Positions 31,404 to 39,401 of a stretch of 39,401 nucleotides of DNA are shown here, piece by piece. Source of the DNA: an uncultured Collinsella sp. (GTDB lineage Bacteria > Actinomycetota > Coriobacteriia > Coriobacteriales > Coriobacteriaceae); the NCBI GenBank assembly GCA_937943045.1, contig CALEBN010000037.1, positions 1 through 39,401 on the forward strand, in the 5' to 3' direction. A program made the translations under genes and the position numbers. The notes under the pieces are model-generated. The model saw only the letters and a program-made list of their open reading frames with translations, did not search any database and had not been told where the DNA came from. The first letter of the stretch is position 1. Each line of letters begins with the position of its first letter.

Positions 31404-31430
31404 AAAGCCCGCCGAGGCAAGCTCGGCGGG
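31404..31430 (-). terminator. Intrinsic terminator before mfd
   Basis: CCCGCCGAG (31408-31416) with CTCGGCGGG (31422-31430), 5-base loop, followed on the minus strand by CTTTTGG. It separates mfd from the upstream ATP-grasp gene. Confidence 0.75.
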
Positions 31431-31474
31431 TCGTTCGTCAAATTCGCTGCCTGTCATGGTAGCGCATGGAGAGG

Positions 31475-31519
31475 ACTCCAGCTCAAGCGCATGCCCAGCC
31501 CCGCAACAAAAACGCCAGA
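31475..31519. repeat. 45-bp exact direct repeat, copy 1
   Basis: Identical over 45 bases to 33188-33232. On the minus strand it contains the T-tract GGCGTTTTTGTTGCGGGG, here preceded by a short CCAG-TTCTAT-CTGG stem, so it probably serves as the ATP-grasp gene's terminator tail. Confidence 0.9.
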
Positions 31520-31599
31520 TAGAACTGGACTCGCCGGCTTCGCCAAAATCTCCCCATCACGTCGAACGCCGCAACCACGGAAGGCTCCCCAAGAAGCGG

Positions 31600-33066
31600 C
31601 TATTCCTCAAAAAAGCTCGCAACGTTCAAGCGGCTCGTCCACTCGCCTATGGTGTTGGCAAAGCCGACGCGTGTGTACACGCCCGCAAAACGGCCGCGAT
31701 ACAGGTACAGGCCTTCCATATTAGAAGCGGGCGCAAAACCAAGATCATCCACAAGTCCTTTGGGCGGCTCTCCTCGATGCGGCCCATCGACAAGCGTTCC
31801 GCGCAAGCAGGGAGTCTGATACTGCCGAGCATACTCCTGCACAATCGCCCCAGCGGCCGCAGCGCGAGCAAGCACCTGGGGCCATTCCTGTTCCGTGGCA
31901 TCCAAACCGGCGACAACACCAACCGCATTGTAGCCGCCACACGGCTTGACGATCCATCGGCCCTTTTCGGCAAATCTCGACAACTGGGTGCTTTCGTCCA
32001 AAATCTCGGTATAGGGCACATGCTCCCGTACAAACGATTGCTCCTCCGGGCTCAGTAAGGACTGACCGGCCCGAGACCACAAAAACGCAAATACGGTCTT
32101 AGTCGCACACGGCCACGTTCTAAAACCACCGACGATACATGCAAGCCCTTCTCGGGCAGCCTCGATTAAGGCCGAGCGTCCGTCGCACGGCTTATCCCAC
32201 AGCTCGCCGGTCACCGCGCGCCGCCAGACGCAATCAATAGGACCAGCAGCATCGCACAGGCACCTAACACCGCTCTCGCCTTCGTCAATCCGCAAGTCGC
32301 GCACATCCGCAAAGCGTGCGGCTACACCCCGCTGCCTCATAAGGTCGACAAAATGAGCCGCATCTTCCGAGTCGATGCTTTCCGAATAGTCGACGATTGC
32401 CACCGAAGCGGGATATATCTTTGATTGCGGCGCATAGAGCCCCTCGTCAACGCAGGCCCCGTCGTCCGGTCGTGCACTATCCTCGGTGCGGAGAGGATGG
32501 GTCAGCTCCCACTCTGCATAGGTCTCAAACAATGCATCTATCCAGCTACCGCACAAATCGTACTGCCGAAAGCCGGGGTGGTCGGATGCAAACTCCTCAA
32601 AGGAAGGCGTCATTCGCACTGCCTGGCAGACCTCATCGGTTACTACCATTCCAGCACTGCCGTCGGTATTGAGCTCGCAAAACGTATACGAACCGGTATC
32701 CTCGTCAAGAAAGATATCAACACGCGCAAGGGGAATTTGGCAATCATAGCCGGCATCCATAGTACACAGGTCAGCAAAAGCTGGATCCATGCGAAACCAC
32801 GCACGCACGGAGGCATCGGAACAAAACGCCCGCGTCACCTTGTCCATAATGCCATACATGCGCTCGGCGGCCTCCTTAAGAATCGCCGTCATATCCTTAT
32901 CGAATATCTTTGGCGTTAAAGCCCAGGGCGCAGGATCTCCGTGGTAGAGCGCATGGGTTTGAGACAAGTATTCGTCGCCTTTGCGACGACCAGGTAGGTC
33001 ACCTTCGCGCGTGCGTACGATGCGTTCAAAATAATCTTCGAGCTCTCGCGTCTTCAATGTTGCCAC
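31600..33066 (-). CDS. Glutathionylspermidine synthase-like ATP-grasp protein
   Basis: A 488-residue protein of the glutathionylspermidine-synthase/pre-ATP-grasp family, whose members ligate an amine to a carboxylate via an acyl-phosphate. CELNTDGSAGM and, later, RWIVKPCGGYNAVGVV (phosphate/adenine loop), IVQEYARQYQTP and YTRVGFANT are the characteristic segments, in the circularly permuted order of the family. No N-terminal amidase domain is present, so it is the synthetase part only; the substrate pair is unknown. I use GTG 33066 (MATLKTREL), five bases after GGAGG; that site would lie inside codons 2-3 of the ATG at 33078. It stands alone between two copies of a 45-bp repeat. Confidence 0.82.
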   Translation of the reverse strand: MATLKTRELEDYFERIVRTREGDLPGRRKGDEYLSQTHALYHGDPAPWALTPKIFDKDMTAILKEAAERMYGIMDKVTRAFCSDASVRAWFRMDPAFADLCTMDAGYDCQIPLARVDIFLDEDTGSYTFCELNTDGSAGMVVTDEVCQAVRMTPSFEEFASDHPGFRQYDLCGSWIDALFETYAEWELTHPLRTEDSARPDDGACVDEGLYAPQSKIYPASVAIVDYSESIDSEDAAHFVDLMRQRGVAARFADVRDLRIDEGESGVRCLCDAAGPIDCVWRRAVTGELWDKPCDGRSALIEAAREGLACIVGGFRTWPCATKTVFAFLWSRAGQSLLSPEEQSFVREHVPYTEILDESTQLSRFAEKGRWIVKPCGGYNAVGVVAGLDATEQEWPQVLARAAAAGAIVQEYARQYQTPCLRGTLVDGPHRGEPPKGLVDDLGFAPASNMEGLYLYRGRFAGVYTRVGFANTIGEWTSRLNVASFFEE

Positions 33067-33187
33067 ATTACCCTCCATTGCTTGATTTTTTGCTCATGCT
33101 ACGCCAGCACGCCGCGACTTCGGCGCGCTTGAATAGGCTTCTAAATTAGCAACACATTTTTGCATGAGGCGGCAAGAGGCGACAAAT

Positions 33188-33232
33188 ACTCCAGCTCAAG
33201 CGCATGCCCAGCCCCGCAACAAAAACGCCAGA
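33188..33232. repeat. 45-bp exact direct repeat, copy 2
   Basis: The second copy of 31475-31519. Here its end forms the T-rich half of the terminator of the zinc-ribbon gene. Confidence 0.9.
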
Positions 33233-33252
33233 CGGACGAGTCGCCTGGCGTT
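33219..33252 (-). terminator. Intrinsic terminator of the second zinc-ribbon gene
   Basis: AACGCCAG (33224-33231) with CTGGCGTT (33245-33252); on the minus strand the stem runs into GTTTTTGTTG. It lies 25 bases beyond the stop codon. Confidence 0.85.
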
Positions 33253-33276
33253 ATCAGAGTGAGCTATACGCCGAGT

Positions 33277-34335
33277 CTAATCGTAGACGCCCATTTTAAG
33301 CAGTGTGAAGGTCGGGGCGCCGTCACCCTGTGCGACGCGGACCGTGCAAGTTTCGGTACGGCCCCTGGATGCATCCGCTTGAATTGCGGCGATGAACTGG
33401 TCCTTTGGCAGGCCGTAGGTGCTCTCGGGGATGTCGGAAGGAAGTAACGCACCGCCAGCACTGTAAACCTCATAGGTGAGCTCGTAGATGTTGTCGCCAA
33501 GGTCAGTCGCGCCCGTAACGATGGCACACGATGGGTTGTAATTTCCCTGGCCGTATTCCTGCTTCAGATACAAGTACCCGTCATGCGCTTCGGCCGAATC
33601 AGGAATCGCCTGCCCCTCCGGCGTTCTGTCATAAGTCATATCGGCATCGGAAAGCGTCAGACCCGTCAAGCGATTGAGTTCCCTATTGATCACATCAGTC
33701 GCCACACGCTGGCTATTACCGTTGTCATAGTCGCCTTTCTCGATTCGATACGGCGCGTTGTCAATAAAATGGCACCAGATAAACTTAACCAGCTTGTATT
33801 TCTCGTCATCAGAAAGTCCGTCAGTCGAATCGAAGCCGCCCGTCTGATACCAGTCCCGATCGAAGTGCTCCTCCGTAAAGTTCGACAGGAACAGGTTTGC
33901 GGCGGCATAGGTTGCCTGGTCATTGAGGTCGACTTTTACACTGCTGCCGGTCTGCTCAGGCTCATCCGCCTCATCCCCGTCGGCGGCAGGCTTCTCCTTG
34001 GCGCTTCCCTTGTCCTTATGCTCGGCCGAACCCTCGTCGGACCCAAGTACCGTAATCTGCGATGAATTGCCCTGTCCAAGCGGACCCAGCACGCCGGTCA
34101 GCGCCAGCGCAGCGCCGCCGGCAACGAGCATGCCCGCTACACATATGCCGATAATCACCGCTCGCTTATGCGATTTCTTTTGTTCGGCACCCTGCACGGA
34201 AGGCATCTCTGCCGCCGGCATCGACGCGGGCTCGGCAGGCGCAGCAGCCGGAGAGGCAGCGCCCACACGCGCCCCGCAGTTCGTGCAAAAAACGGTTCCG
34301 TCGGGCATCTCGGAGCCACACTTGGTGCAAAACAT
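33277..34335 (-). CDS. Zinc-ribbon, single-TM protein of unknown function
   Basis: A 352-residue protein built like the 4996-6651 gene: zinc ribbon C3, C6, C17, C20 (FCTKCGSEM...FCTNCGARV), a Pro/Ala linker, one membrane helix (~58-82), then an extracytoplasmic region. That region opens with an acidic/Lys low-complexity stretch (~95-140) and continues as a folded domain (~145-352) that I do not recognise, with TYAAANLFLSNFTEEHF and a Tyr-rich centre. I start at the Met of MFCTKCG; GAGGGG is ten bases upstream. A -10-like TATGAT on the minus strand and the shared TGTTGCGCAACATT site lie upstream. Possibly an envelope sensor or scaffold. Confidence 0.82.
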   Translation of the reverse strand: MFCTKCGSEMPDGTVFCTNCGARVGAASPAAAPAEPASMPAAEMPSVQGAEQKKSHKRAVIIGICVAGMLVAGGAALALTGVLGPLGQGNSSQITVLGSDEGSAEHKDKGSAKEKPAADGDEADEPEQTGSSVKVDLNDQATYAAANLFLSNFTEEHFDRDWYQTGGFDSTDGLSDDEKYKLVKFIWCHFIDNAPYRIEKGDYDNGNSQRVATDVINRELNRLTGLTLSDADMTYDRTPEGQAIPDSAEAHDGYLYLKQEYGQGNYNPSCAIVTGATDLGDNIYELTYEVYSAGGALLPSDIPESTYGLPKDQFIAAIQADASRGRTETCTVRVAQGDGAPTFTLLKMGVYD

Positions 34336-34401
34336 ATTCGGGCATCCCCTCACAACAAACGGTATCTGCCGCCATCATATTGAGCCTTCGCAGCCCAAAT
34401 G

Positions 34402-34415
34402 TGTTGCGCAACATT
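34402..34415. promoter_or_regulatory. Palindrome TGTTGCGCAACATT upstream of the second zinc-ribbon gene
   Basis: Identical 14-mer to 6711-6724. On the minus strand it is followed, in both places, by GGGCTGC within a few bases. It replaces the -35 region upstream of TATGAT, so an activator site is plausible. Confidence 0.55.
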
Positions 34416-34453
34416 GGTCGCCGTCTTCGAGTGCCGGCAAAACGTGCCGGGCC

Positions 34454-35119
34454 CTACCCCGTCACGCGCACGCTGGGGCAAAGGTCTGCCAGTGGGCACT
34501 CGTCGCACTTGGGCTTACGGGCATCGCAGATCTCGCGGCCAAAGGTGATCCACTGGTGATTGACCGACTCCCAATACTCGTGCGGCAAGATCTTGAGCAG
34601 ATCCTGCTCGGTCTTGAGCGGCTCTTTGGCGTGCGTCTTGGGACTCAGCATCAGGCGGTGCGCGATGCGGTTGACGTGCGTATCCACCGCGATGCCTTCC
34701 ACGATGCCGTACCCCACGTTGAGCACGATGTTCGCCGTCTTGCGCCCCACGCCCGGCAGCTTTACAAGCTCCTTCATGTCAGCCGGCACCTCGCCGCCGT
34801 AATCGGCAACGATCATCTGCGCGGCCTCCACGGCATGCTTGGCCTTACTCTTATAAAAGCCGAGTGACTTAATGGTGTCCGCCACGTCGGTCACACTTGC
34901 CCCGGCCATGGCCTCGGGCGTGGGCCACTGGGCAAACAGTTGGGGCGTCACCTTGTTGACCTGCGCGTCGGTCGTCTGAGCCGAGAGCAGCACCGCGATG
35001 AGCAGCCTAAAGGGATTCTCGTGGTCCAAGAAGCACTCGACCGGGCCATAGCGACGGTTAAGGCGCTCGCACACCTCGATGGCGCGTTCGCGTTTGGCGG
35101 CATTGGTCTCGCGTGGCAT
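34454..35119 (-). CDS. nth: Endonuclease III (DNA glycosylase/AP lyase)
   Basis: A 221-residue base-excision repair enzyme that removes oxidised pyrimidines and nicks at the abasic site. The helix-hairpin-helix LPGVGRKTAN contains catalytic K127, with D146 in VDTHVNR. The iron-sulfur cluster ligands are C198, C205, C208 and C214 in the exact C-x6-C-x2-C-x5-C spacing. Length matches E. coli Nth. GAGGAG lies five bases before the chosen ATG. Downstream of an ABC exporter on the same strand, 63 bases apart. Confidence 0.96.
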   Translation of the reverse strand: MPRETNAAKRERAIEVCERLNRRYGPVECFLDHENPFRLLIAVLLSAQTTDAQVNKVTPQLFAQWPTPEAMAGASVTDVADTIKSLGFYKSKAKHAVEAAQMIVADYGGEVPADMKELVKLPGVGRKTANIVLNVGYGIVEGIAVDTHVNRIAHRLMLSPKTHAKEPLKTEQDLLKILPHEYWESVNHQWITFGREICDARKPKCDECPLADLCPSVRVTG

Positions 35120-35182
35120 AACGACTCCTCGGCTCAGCGGCATAACAAACCTATGGGCACGATTGTCCCACGTATGGGGTCT

Positions 35183-36985
35183 TTACGCCTCCAAAAATGC
35201 GCCGGTCTGGCGGCCCCACAGGCTCGCATACTCGCCGCCCGCCTCGACAAGCTGCGCATGCGTACCGTCCTCGACAATCTCGCCGTCCGCCAGCACCACG
35301 ATGCGATCGAGCGCCGCCACGGTGGACAGGCGATGCGCCACCACAATGGAGGTGCGACCGCGCATCAGGTTCTCGAGCGCCTCCTGCACCAGCGCCTCGG
35401 ACTCGCTGTCGAGGGCAGACGTCGCCTCGTCGAGCACCAGGATCGGCGCGTCGGTCAGGATAGCGCGGGCGATGGCCACGCGCTGACGTTGGCCGCCCGA
35501 AAGCTTGACGCCACGCTCGCCCACCATGGTGTCAAAGCCGTTTGGTAGGCGGTCGATAAACTCGGTCGCATTTGCCAGGCGCGCGGCCTCGCGGATCTGC
35601 TCGTCGGTGGCGTCGGGGCGTCCGTAGGCGATATTCTCGCGAATGGAGCGATGGAACAGCAACGCCTCCTGCGGCACGTAGGCAACCTGGCGGCGCAGAC
35701 TCTGCTGCGTACAGCGCGAGACGTCCTGGCCGTCCACGAGCACGCGGCCGCCCTGTACGTCGTCCAGGCGCAGCAACAACTTGGTGAGCGTCGTCTTGCC
35801 CGAGCCCGATTTACCCACCAGGCCCACGCGCTGGCCCGCCGCCACATGGAGCGTCAGGTCGTCGAACACGCTCTCGCCCGCTGCGGCGTCACGGTATGCA
35901 AAGCTCAAGTGCTCAAAATCAATCGCACCTTCGGTCACTTTAAGCTCGGGAGCGTTCTCGTCGTCTGCCACCAGACGCGGCTCGTCCAGCACGCGCGTCA
36001 TCTCGGCCGCATCGCCCAGCGCGCGGTTGATGCGCTGCATCATGGAGCTTACGTAGTTCAGACGCATGGTGAGGTTGTACGTATAGGTAAAGATCATGAC
36101 GAGCGCGCCAGCAGAGATGCCAAACCACGCGTTGCCGCCCGCGACGAACACGCTCACCACGGCCATAGTAACGACGATAAGGCCCGAGGTCGTAAAGTTG
36201 CGCTGCATCATGGCGTGCATCGAAACCGTCTCGGCGTCGCGCGCGGCGCGGTCGGCGGCATCGAACAGGTCGCGCTCAAAGTCCTCGCGCCCACAGGTCT
36301 TGACGGCCAGGATGTTCGTGACCGCGTCGGACAGCACGCCCGACAGCTTGTTCTGCGCGGCGGACGTCGCGGCCGAAAGCGGCATGATGCGCTTGTACAT
36401 AAGCCAGACAAATGCGATGTAGACGACCATGATGCCCACCAGGATCACGGTAAACGTCGGTACCACCGGGGCGAGCGCCGCCACCGTGCAGACAACCGAG
36501 GTGATGGTGGGAATGAGCGAATACACCGTCACGTCCACCAGGCCCGTGTAGCCGCTCATAAAACGACTCGTCTGGCTCACAAGCGATCCGCCAAAGCGAC
36601 TGGTGTGGAATGTCATGGATTGATTGGAGAGTGTGTCGAAGCACAAGCGCGCCAAGTGATAGTTACCTGCAATCTCGAGCTTGTAGACGGTGTAGTCCTG
36701 CAGCTTGGAGAGGATCTGGCCCACTAGGTTAACGAACACGAGCGCCAGAATATAGGGACCAAAGACCTCAAACACCTGGTCGCCCGCCACGGGGCCGGCC
36801 TGGACGCGGTCGACGATAAGGGCCATCACGTAGGTGTTGGCAAACGTGAGCAAAAAGATGTAGCCCGCCGACGAGAACACCGAGAGAAAGACGATCAGCG
36901 GCTGTGTGCGCGTGACGTCCCAAAAACGCTGTAGCGTGCGGCGCACGGTGGAGCGTTTGAGCGGACTGGTGTTTCTCTGAGACAT
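35183..36985 (-). CDS. ABC exporter half-transporter (permease-ATPase fusion)
   Basis: A 600-residue type IV ABC exporter subunit. Six membrane helices occupy ~25-310, preceded by a basic N-terminus. The ATPase domain (~345-590) has Walker A GKSGSGKTT near 395, the Q-loop VAYVPQEALLF, signature LSGGQRQRVAIARA near 500, Walker B ILVLDEATSALD and the H-loop VVAHRLSTV. It works as a homodimer or with a partner; no second half-transporter is adjacent, so a homodimer is likely. Multidrug or lipid export is typical; the substrate is unknown. AAAGGA lies about six bases before the chosen ATG. Confidence 0.93.
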   Translation of the reverse strand: MSQRNTSPLKRSTVRRTLQRFWDVTRTQPLIVFLSVFSSAGYIFLLTFANTYVMALIVDRVQAGPVAGDQVFEVFGPYILALVFVNLVGQILSKLQDYTVYKLEIAGNYHLARLCFDTLSNQSMTFHTSRFGGSLVSQTSRFMSGYTGLVDVTVYSLIPTITSVVCTVAALAPVVPTFTVILVGIMVVYIAFVWLMYKRIMPLSAATSAAQNKLSGVLSDAVTNILAVKTCGREDFERDLFDAADRAARDAETVSMHAMMQRNFTTSGLIVVTMAVVSVFVAGGNAWFGISAGALVMIFTYTYNLTMRLNYVSSMMQRINRALGDAAEMTRVLDEPRLVADDENAPELKVTEGAIDFEHLSFAYRDAAAGESVFDDLTLHVAAGQRVGLVGKSGSGKTTLTKLLLRLDDVQGGRVLVDGQDVSRCTQQSLRRQVAYVPQEALLFHRSIRENIAYGRPDATDEQIREAARLANATEFIDRLPNGFDTMVGERGVKLSGGQRQRVAIARAILTDAPILVLDEATSALDSESEALVQEALENLMRGRTSIVVAHRLSTVAALDRIVVLADGEIVEDGTHAQLVEAGGEYASLWGRQTGAFLEA

Positions 36986-37108
36986 GGGCTTCCTTTCGCG
37001 TCTGATAGGGCGAAACGCCATTGTTGCACACTAAAGCGCACTTCAGGCAAGCACGATGCGAAAAGCGCCCGCGCCGTGCTTGTGCAGGCACCCCGCCGTC
37101 AGATGCAG

Positions 37109-38464
37109 CTAGTCTTCGTCTTTTTGGTCTGCGAGCAAGCCTGCGGACTCCAAGCCCAAAATCTCGTCGGCCTCCCGCGCGTCTTCCAGCGCGTCGATAT
37201 CCTTGAGCTTGCGCTCCATAACGTTGGTGCGCGTGGTGATGATGCCCTCGACCGTTTTACCCGCGGTCTCGATCTGCTGCTGGGCACGACGCAGCGCCGC
37301 CTGATAGCGCGGCAGCTCGGCCTTGACGGCAGAGAGCACACGCAGCACGTCGTCGGTGCGCTTTTGCAGCCTAAACGTCTGGTAGCTCATCTGCAGGCTG
37401 TTGAGGATGGCCGCCATGGTGCTGGGGCCGGCAACGTTAACGTGATAGTCGCGGCCCAGGGTCTCGATAAGCCCGGGGCGGCTGACGACCTCGGCGTACA
37501 GGCCCTCAAACGGCACGAACATAATGCCAAAATTGGTGGTCGCGGGCACGCTCAGGTACTTTTCGCAGATGTCCTTTGCCTCGCGTTTCACCATAGCATC
37601 GAGTGTCTTGCGCGCGGTGGCCACAGCTTCGGCATCACCCGACTCTTGCGCGTCGAGCAGATGCTCGTACGCGTCGCCCGGGAACTTGGAGTCGATCGGC
37701 AGCAGCACGGGGTCGCCCTCGTCCACCGGCAGCTTGACGGCAAATTCGACGCGCTCCGAGGCGCTGGGCTTGGTGGCGACGTTTTCCAGATACTGGTCGG
37801 GCGTAAGGATGTCCGCCAGGATTGCACCCAGCTGTACCTCGCCCAAAATGCCACGCGCCTTGACGTTGCCCAGCACGCGCTTGAGGTCGCCCACGCCCGT
37901 GGCAATGGATTGCATGTCGCCCAAGCCCTTGTACACGGCCTCGAGCTGGTCGCTCACCTGCTTAAACGATGCAGACAGGCGATCGTTGAGCGTACGGGAG
38001 AGTTTCTCGTCCACCGTCGCGCGCATCTGATCGAGCTGCACGTTGTTGTCCTTGCGGATGGCGCCCAGCTGGGCATCGACCGTCTCGCGCACCTTGTCCA
38101 GGCGGTGCTCGATGCCCTCGCGGTTGGCACCGAGCTGTTGGGCCGTCTCGCGGCGCAGGTCATCCATACGGTCGCCAGCCTGCGAGAACTCACGCGCGAT
38201 GGTCAGGTAACGCTGCTGCTCTACGGCCGCATCGGTCGTCTGCTGCTGCGCGATGGCATTTGCCGTGCGGCGGGTTTCTGCCAACGCGACGTTGAGGGTG
38301 TCGAGCGCGTTGTTGGCCTGCTCGAGCGCAGCCAGCATCTCTGCCCCGTCATCGCCACGCTCCTGCAGCTCGGCACGAAGGCCCTTAAGCTGCAGGGCAC
38401 AAGCCACAGCAACCCCCACCGCCACCAAAGCAATCACAACAAGCACGATATCAATAGCAGACAT
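37109..38464 (-). CDS. rmuC: RmuC-family DNA recombination protein
   Basis: A 451-residue protein. Residues 1-25 are one membrane helix (MSAIDIVLVVIALVAVGVAV), ~26-175 a long coiled coil (ELQERGDDGAEML... repeated Gln/Arg/Leu heptads), and ~180-420 the RmuC nuclease-like domain (KARGILGEVQLGAIL, LPIDSKFPGDAYEHLL, FVPFEGLYAEV, GPSTMAAILNSLQMSYQTFRLQKR). RmuC limits rearrangements at inverted repeats in E. coli, a suggestive job in a repeat-rich genome, though that link is inference. It is followed by the ABC gene on the same strand. Confidence 0.94.
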   Translation of the reverse strand: MSAIDIVLVVIALVAVGVAVACALQLKGLRAELQERGDDGAEMLAALEQANNALDTLNVALAETRRTANAIAQQQTTDAAVEQQRYLTIAREFSQAGDRMDDLRRETAQQLGANREGIEHRLDKVRETVDAQLGAIRKDNNVQLDQMRATVDEKLSRTLNDRLSASFKQVSDQLEAVYKGLGDMQSIATGVGDLKRVLGNVKARGILGEVQLGAILADILTPDQYLENVATKPSASERVEFAVKLPVDEGDPVLLPIDSKFPGDAYEHLLDAQESGDAEAVATARKTLDAMVKREAKDICEKYLSVPATTNFGIMFVPFEGLYAEVVSRPGLIETLGRDYHVNVAGPSTMAAILNSLQMSYQTFRLQKRTDDVLRVLSAVKAELPRYQAALRRAQQQIETAGKTVEGIITTRTNVMERKLKDIDALEDAREADEILGLESAGLLADQKDED

Positions 38465-38587
38465 AGACTCCGCCCAACAAACTCAATCGATCATCAATCA
38501 AAACCGCGATCAATCTTACCCCGCCACACGCACCGGGCGTCACGCGGCAATCGGACAAATGAATTTTGGGCCACAGGTACTAAAACG

Positions 38588-39010
38588 CTAACTCTCCCAG
38601 CCGGCGCGGATGGTTGCTACGACATCGCTTAGGCGCTGGCCGAGAGCTGCCAAGTGTTCAAGTACCTCACTGGGCGAGGCGCCGTTGAGAATGCACGTGA
38701 GGGCATATGAGGCCAAGAAGATTGCCGCGAGTCCCAACGGGATCAGCACGATCATCGCCAGCGTACGCAGGCGCTGGGCCCAGCGACGGCGGCGTGCACG
38801 ACGTTTATCGAACGCGAGCTCCTGGGCATATGAATCTTGCTGTACGGAATAGGCTCCTGGGTCCACCTCGCCCGCAGACGATATCGCAGGCGCGGCGTTT
38901 TGCGCAGGAGGCTGGACGGCCGCCCCTTGCATTTGCATCTCCATAAGCCGTTGCTGCTGGCGCAACATGCGCTCGGCTTGTTGCCGCGGGGTCTCAAGAA
39001 ACAGATCCAT
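38588..39010 (-). CDS. Small single-TM protein, function unknown
   Basis: A 140-residue protein. The N-terminal ~35 residues are a Gln/Met-rich amphipathic helix (RQQAERMLRQQQRLMEMQMQG), then a Pro/Ala linker, a basic stretch (KRRARRRRWAQR), one membrane helix (~86-108: TLAMIVLIPLGLAAIFLASYAL) and a short C-terminal helix. I do not recognise the family. The ATG has GAGG about 5 bases upstream, and a minus-strand TATAGAAT with upstream TTGAGC (19-bp spacing) lies about 100 bases before it. It precedes rmuC on the same strand by 123 bases. Confidence 0.72.
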   Translation of the reverse strand: MDLFLETPRQQAERMLRQQQRLMEMQMQGAAVQPPAQNAAPAISSAGEVDPGAYSVQQDSYAQELAFDKRRARRRRWAQRLRTLAMIVLIPLGLAAIFLASYALTCILNGASPSEVLEHLAALGQRLSDVVATIRAGWES

Positions 39011-39259
39011 GTTGGCCTCCTCAATCGGAGCATTCGACGCTTGCGCCCAGCATCCCGCACCATCGCGACCGCGGCAACGAAATCCGCGGCAATAGCCGCA
39101 AAGATTCTATAGTCAGAAAACTGTCGAAAAGCTCAACAACTCCCCTACCAGCACTTTCTCTGAGCTTTTTTATCGAATGATCTTTTGCCCTTCCGCCCTT
39201 ACGCCAACCGACCAAAACCTAACCAAAAGCTTGACGGAAATTGTGAAGACCGGGACCCC
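39011..39259. other. Intergenic region, promoter of the small TM gene
   Basis: I see no gene here. A CCGCGG-N9-CCGCGG dyad lies near 39071-39091, and the probable promoter of the 38588 gene (minus-strand TATAGA at about 39107-39112) is just beyond it. The rest is featureless. Confidence 0.5.
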
Positions 39260-39292
39260 ACACAAAAAGTGCCGCCCCAAAAGGGGCGGCAC
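39260..39292 (-). terminator. Intrinsic terminator of a gene lying beyond the right edge
   Basis: GTGCCGCCCC (39269-39278) and GGGGCGGCAC (39283-39292), loop AAAA; on the minus strand TTTTTGTG follows. It implies a minus-strand transcription unit entering from the right. Confidence 0.85.
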
Positions 39293-39401
39293 ACAAACTT
39301 CTAATCAGCTTTTCAGTAACGAGCACGCGACGACCCGAAGCGGGCCGGGAGGGCCGGACTACCTTCCCTCAACGCGACCCTGCGAAGCCGTGAGCGAGGA
39401 G
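39293..39401 (-). other. End of an unidentified minus-strand gene or transcript
   Basis: Two minus-strand frames run in from the edge: one stops at 39313 (ending FGSSRARY), the other at 39359 (ending SQGRVEGR). Neither tail is recognisable and I cannot choose. The stretch is GC-rich with a GGCCCGC-TTCG-type stem, so the 3' end of a structured RNA is also possible. Confidence 0.25.

Noticed and set aside
28072..32058. A plus-strand open frame of over 1300 codons antisense to mfd and the ATP-grasp gene
   Set aside because: It mirrors codon positions of mfd in high-GC DNA, has His/Arg/Gly-rich low-complexity translation, no ribosome site and no recognisable domain.
39021..39215. Short minus-strand frame upstream of the small TM gene
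   Set aside because: It spans the probable promoter and a dyad, has no ribosome site, and its translation is not protein-like.
39293..39401. 3' or 5' part of RNase P RNA on the minus strand
   Set aside because: AGTCCGGCCCTCC superficially recalls the conserved GAGGAAAGTCCGGGC region, but the neighbouring bases do not fit and the terminator distance is wrong for that end.
1..39401. CRISPR array, tRNA genes, prophage or insertion sequence with a transposase
   Set aside because: Scanning for regularly spaced repeats, cloverleaf-type sequences and transposase or integrase motifs gave nothing convincing; the repeats found are hairpins scattered singly.

Overview
The window looks like chromosomal DNA of a Collinsella-like member of the Coriobacteriia. 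The basis is high-GC coding with strong G/C third positions, mannose-family PTS operons, repeated GntR/UTRA regulators and many short palindromic intergenic repeats. The assignment rests on gene content and style, not on a marker gene; no rRNA, tRNA, CRISPR array, phage module or transposase was seen.

Layout. 1-1.6 kb: the end of a mannose-type PTS operon (EIIA and a broken or truncated EIIB) behind a GntR regulator. 1.9-6.7 kb: a large M16C peptidase (+) convergent with a zinc-ribbon, one-TM surface protein. 6.7-7.6 kb: a hicAB toxin-antitoxin pair bracketed by direct repeats. 7.6-10.4 kb: 5-formyl-THF cyclo-ligase, MetA homoserine acyltransferase and an L-2-hydroxyacid/lactate dehydrogenase. 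10.4-25.1 kb: a sugar-phosphate island with three SIS-domain FrlB/FraB-like deglycases, three more GntR/UTRA regulators, a complete mannose-family PTS (EIIAB, EIIC, EIID), an EamA transporter, a HAD phosphatase, a YitT membrane protein and RecQ. 25-39.4 kb: housekeeping genes, nearly all on the minus strand: GNAT acetyltransferase, threonine aldolase, PAP2 phosphatase, Mfd, a glutathionylspermidine-synthase-like ATP-grasp protein, a second zinc-ribbon membrane protein, endonuclease III, an ABC exporter, RmuC and a small membrane protein.

How the parts fit. All three SIS proteins keep a Glu and a His 16 residues apart, which I recall as the catalytic pair of the 6-phosphofructosamine deglycases. 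One is co-oriented directly behind a mannose-family PTS. The simplest reading is uptake and phosphorylation of Amadori compounds (fructosamines such as fructoselysine or glucoselysine) followed by deglycation to a hexose phosphate and an amine. Each module has its own GntR/UTRA regulator and its own candidate operator: GTTCTAT pairs, ACGT-N5-ACGT, or GCATACAAGTTA. The substrates are not readable from sequence.

The intergenic DNA is unusually structured. At least two families of directional hairpin repeats recur: one with AACCACC-type arms, one with AACCTGCCA arms around an AAACCTGTCCC core. In two places the second family supplies the stop codon of the adjacent gene. There are also single long palindromes at 10456-10622, 14678-14920, 18939-18969 and 23045-23108. 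The two zinc-ribbon membrane proteins, 28 kb apart, share an identical 14-base site upstream.
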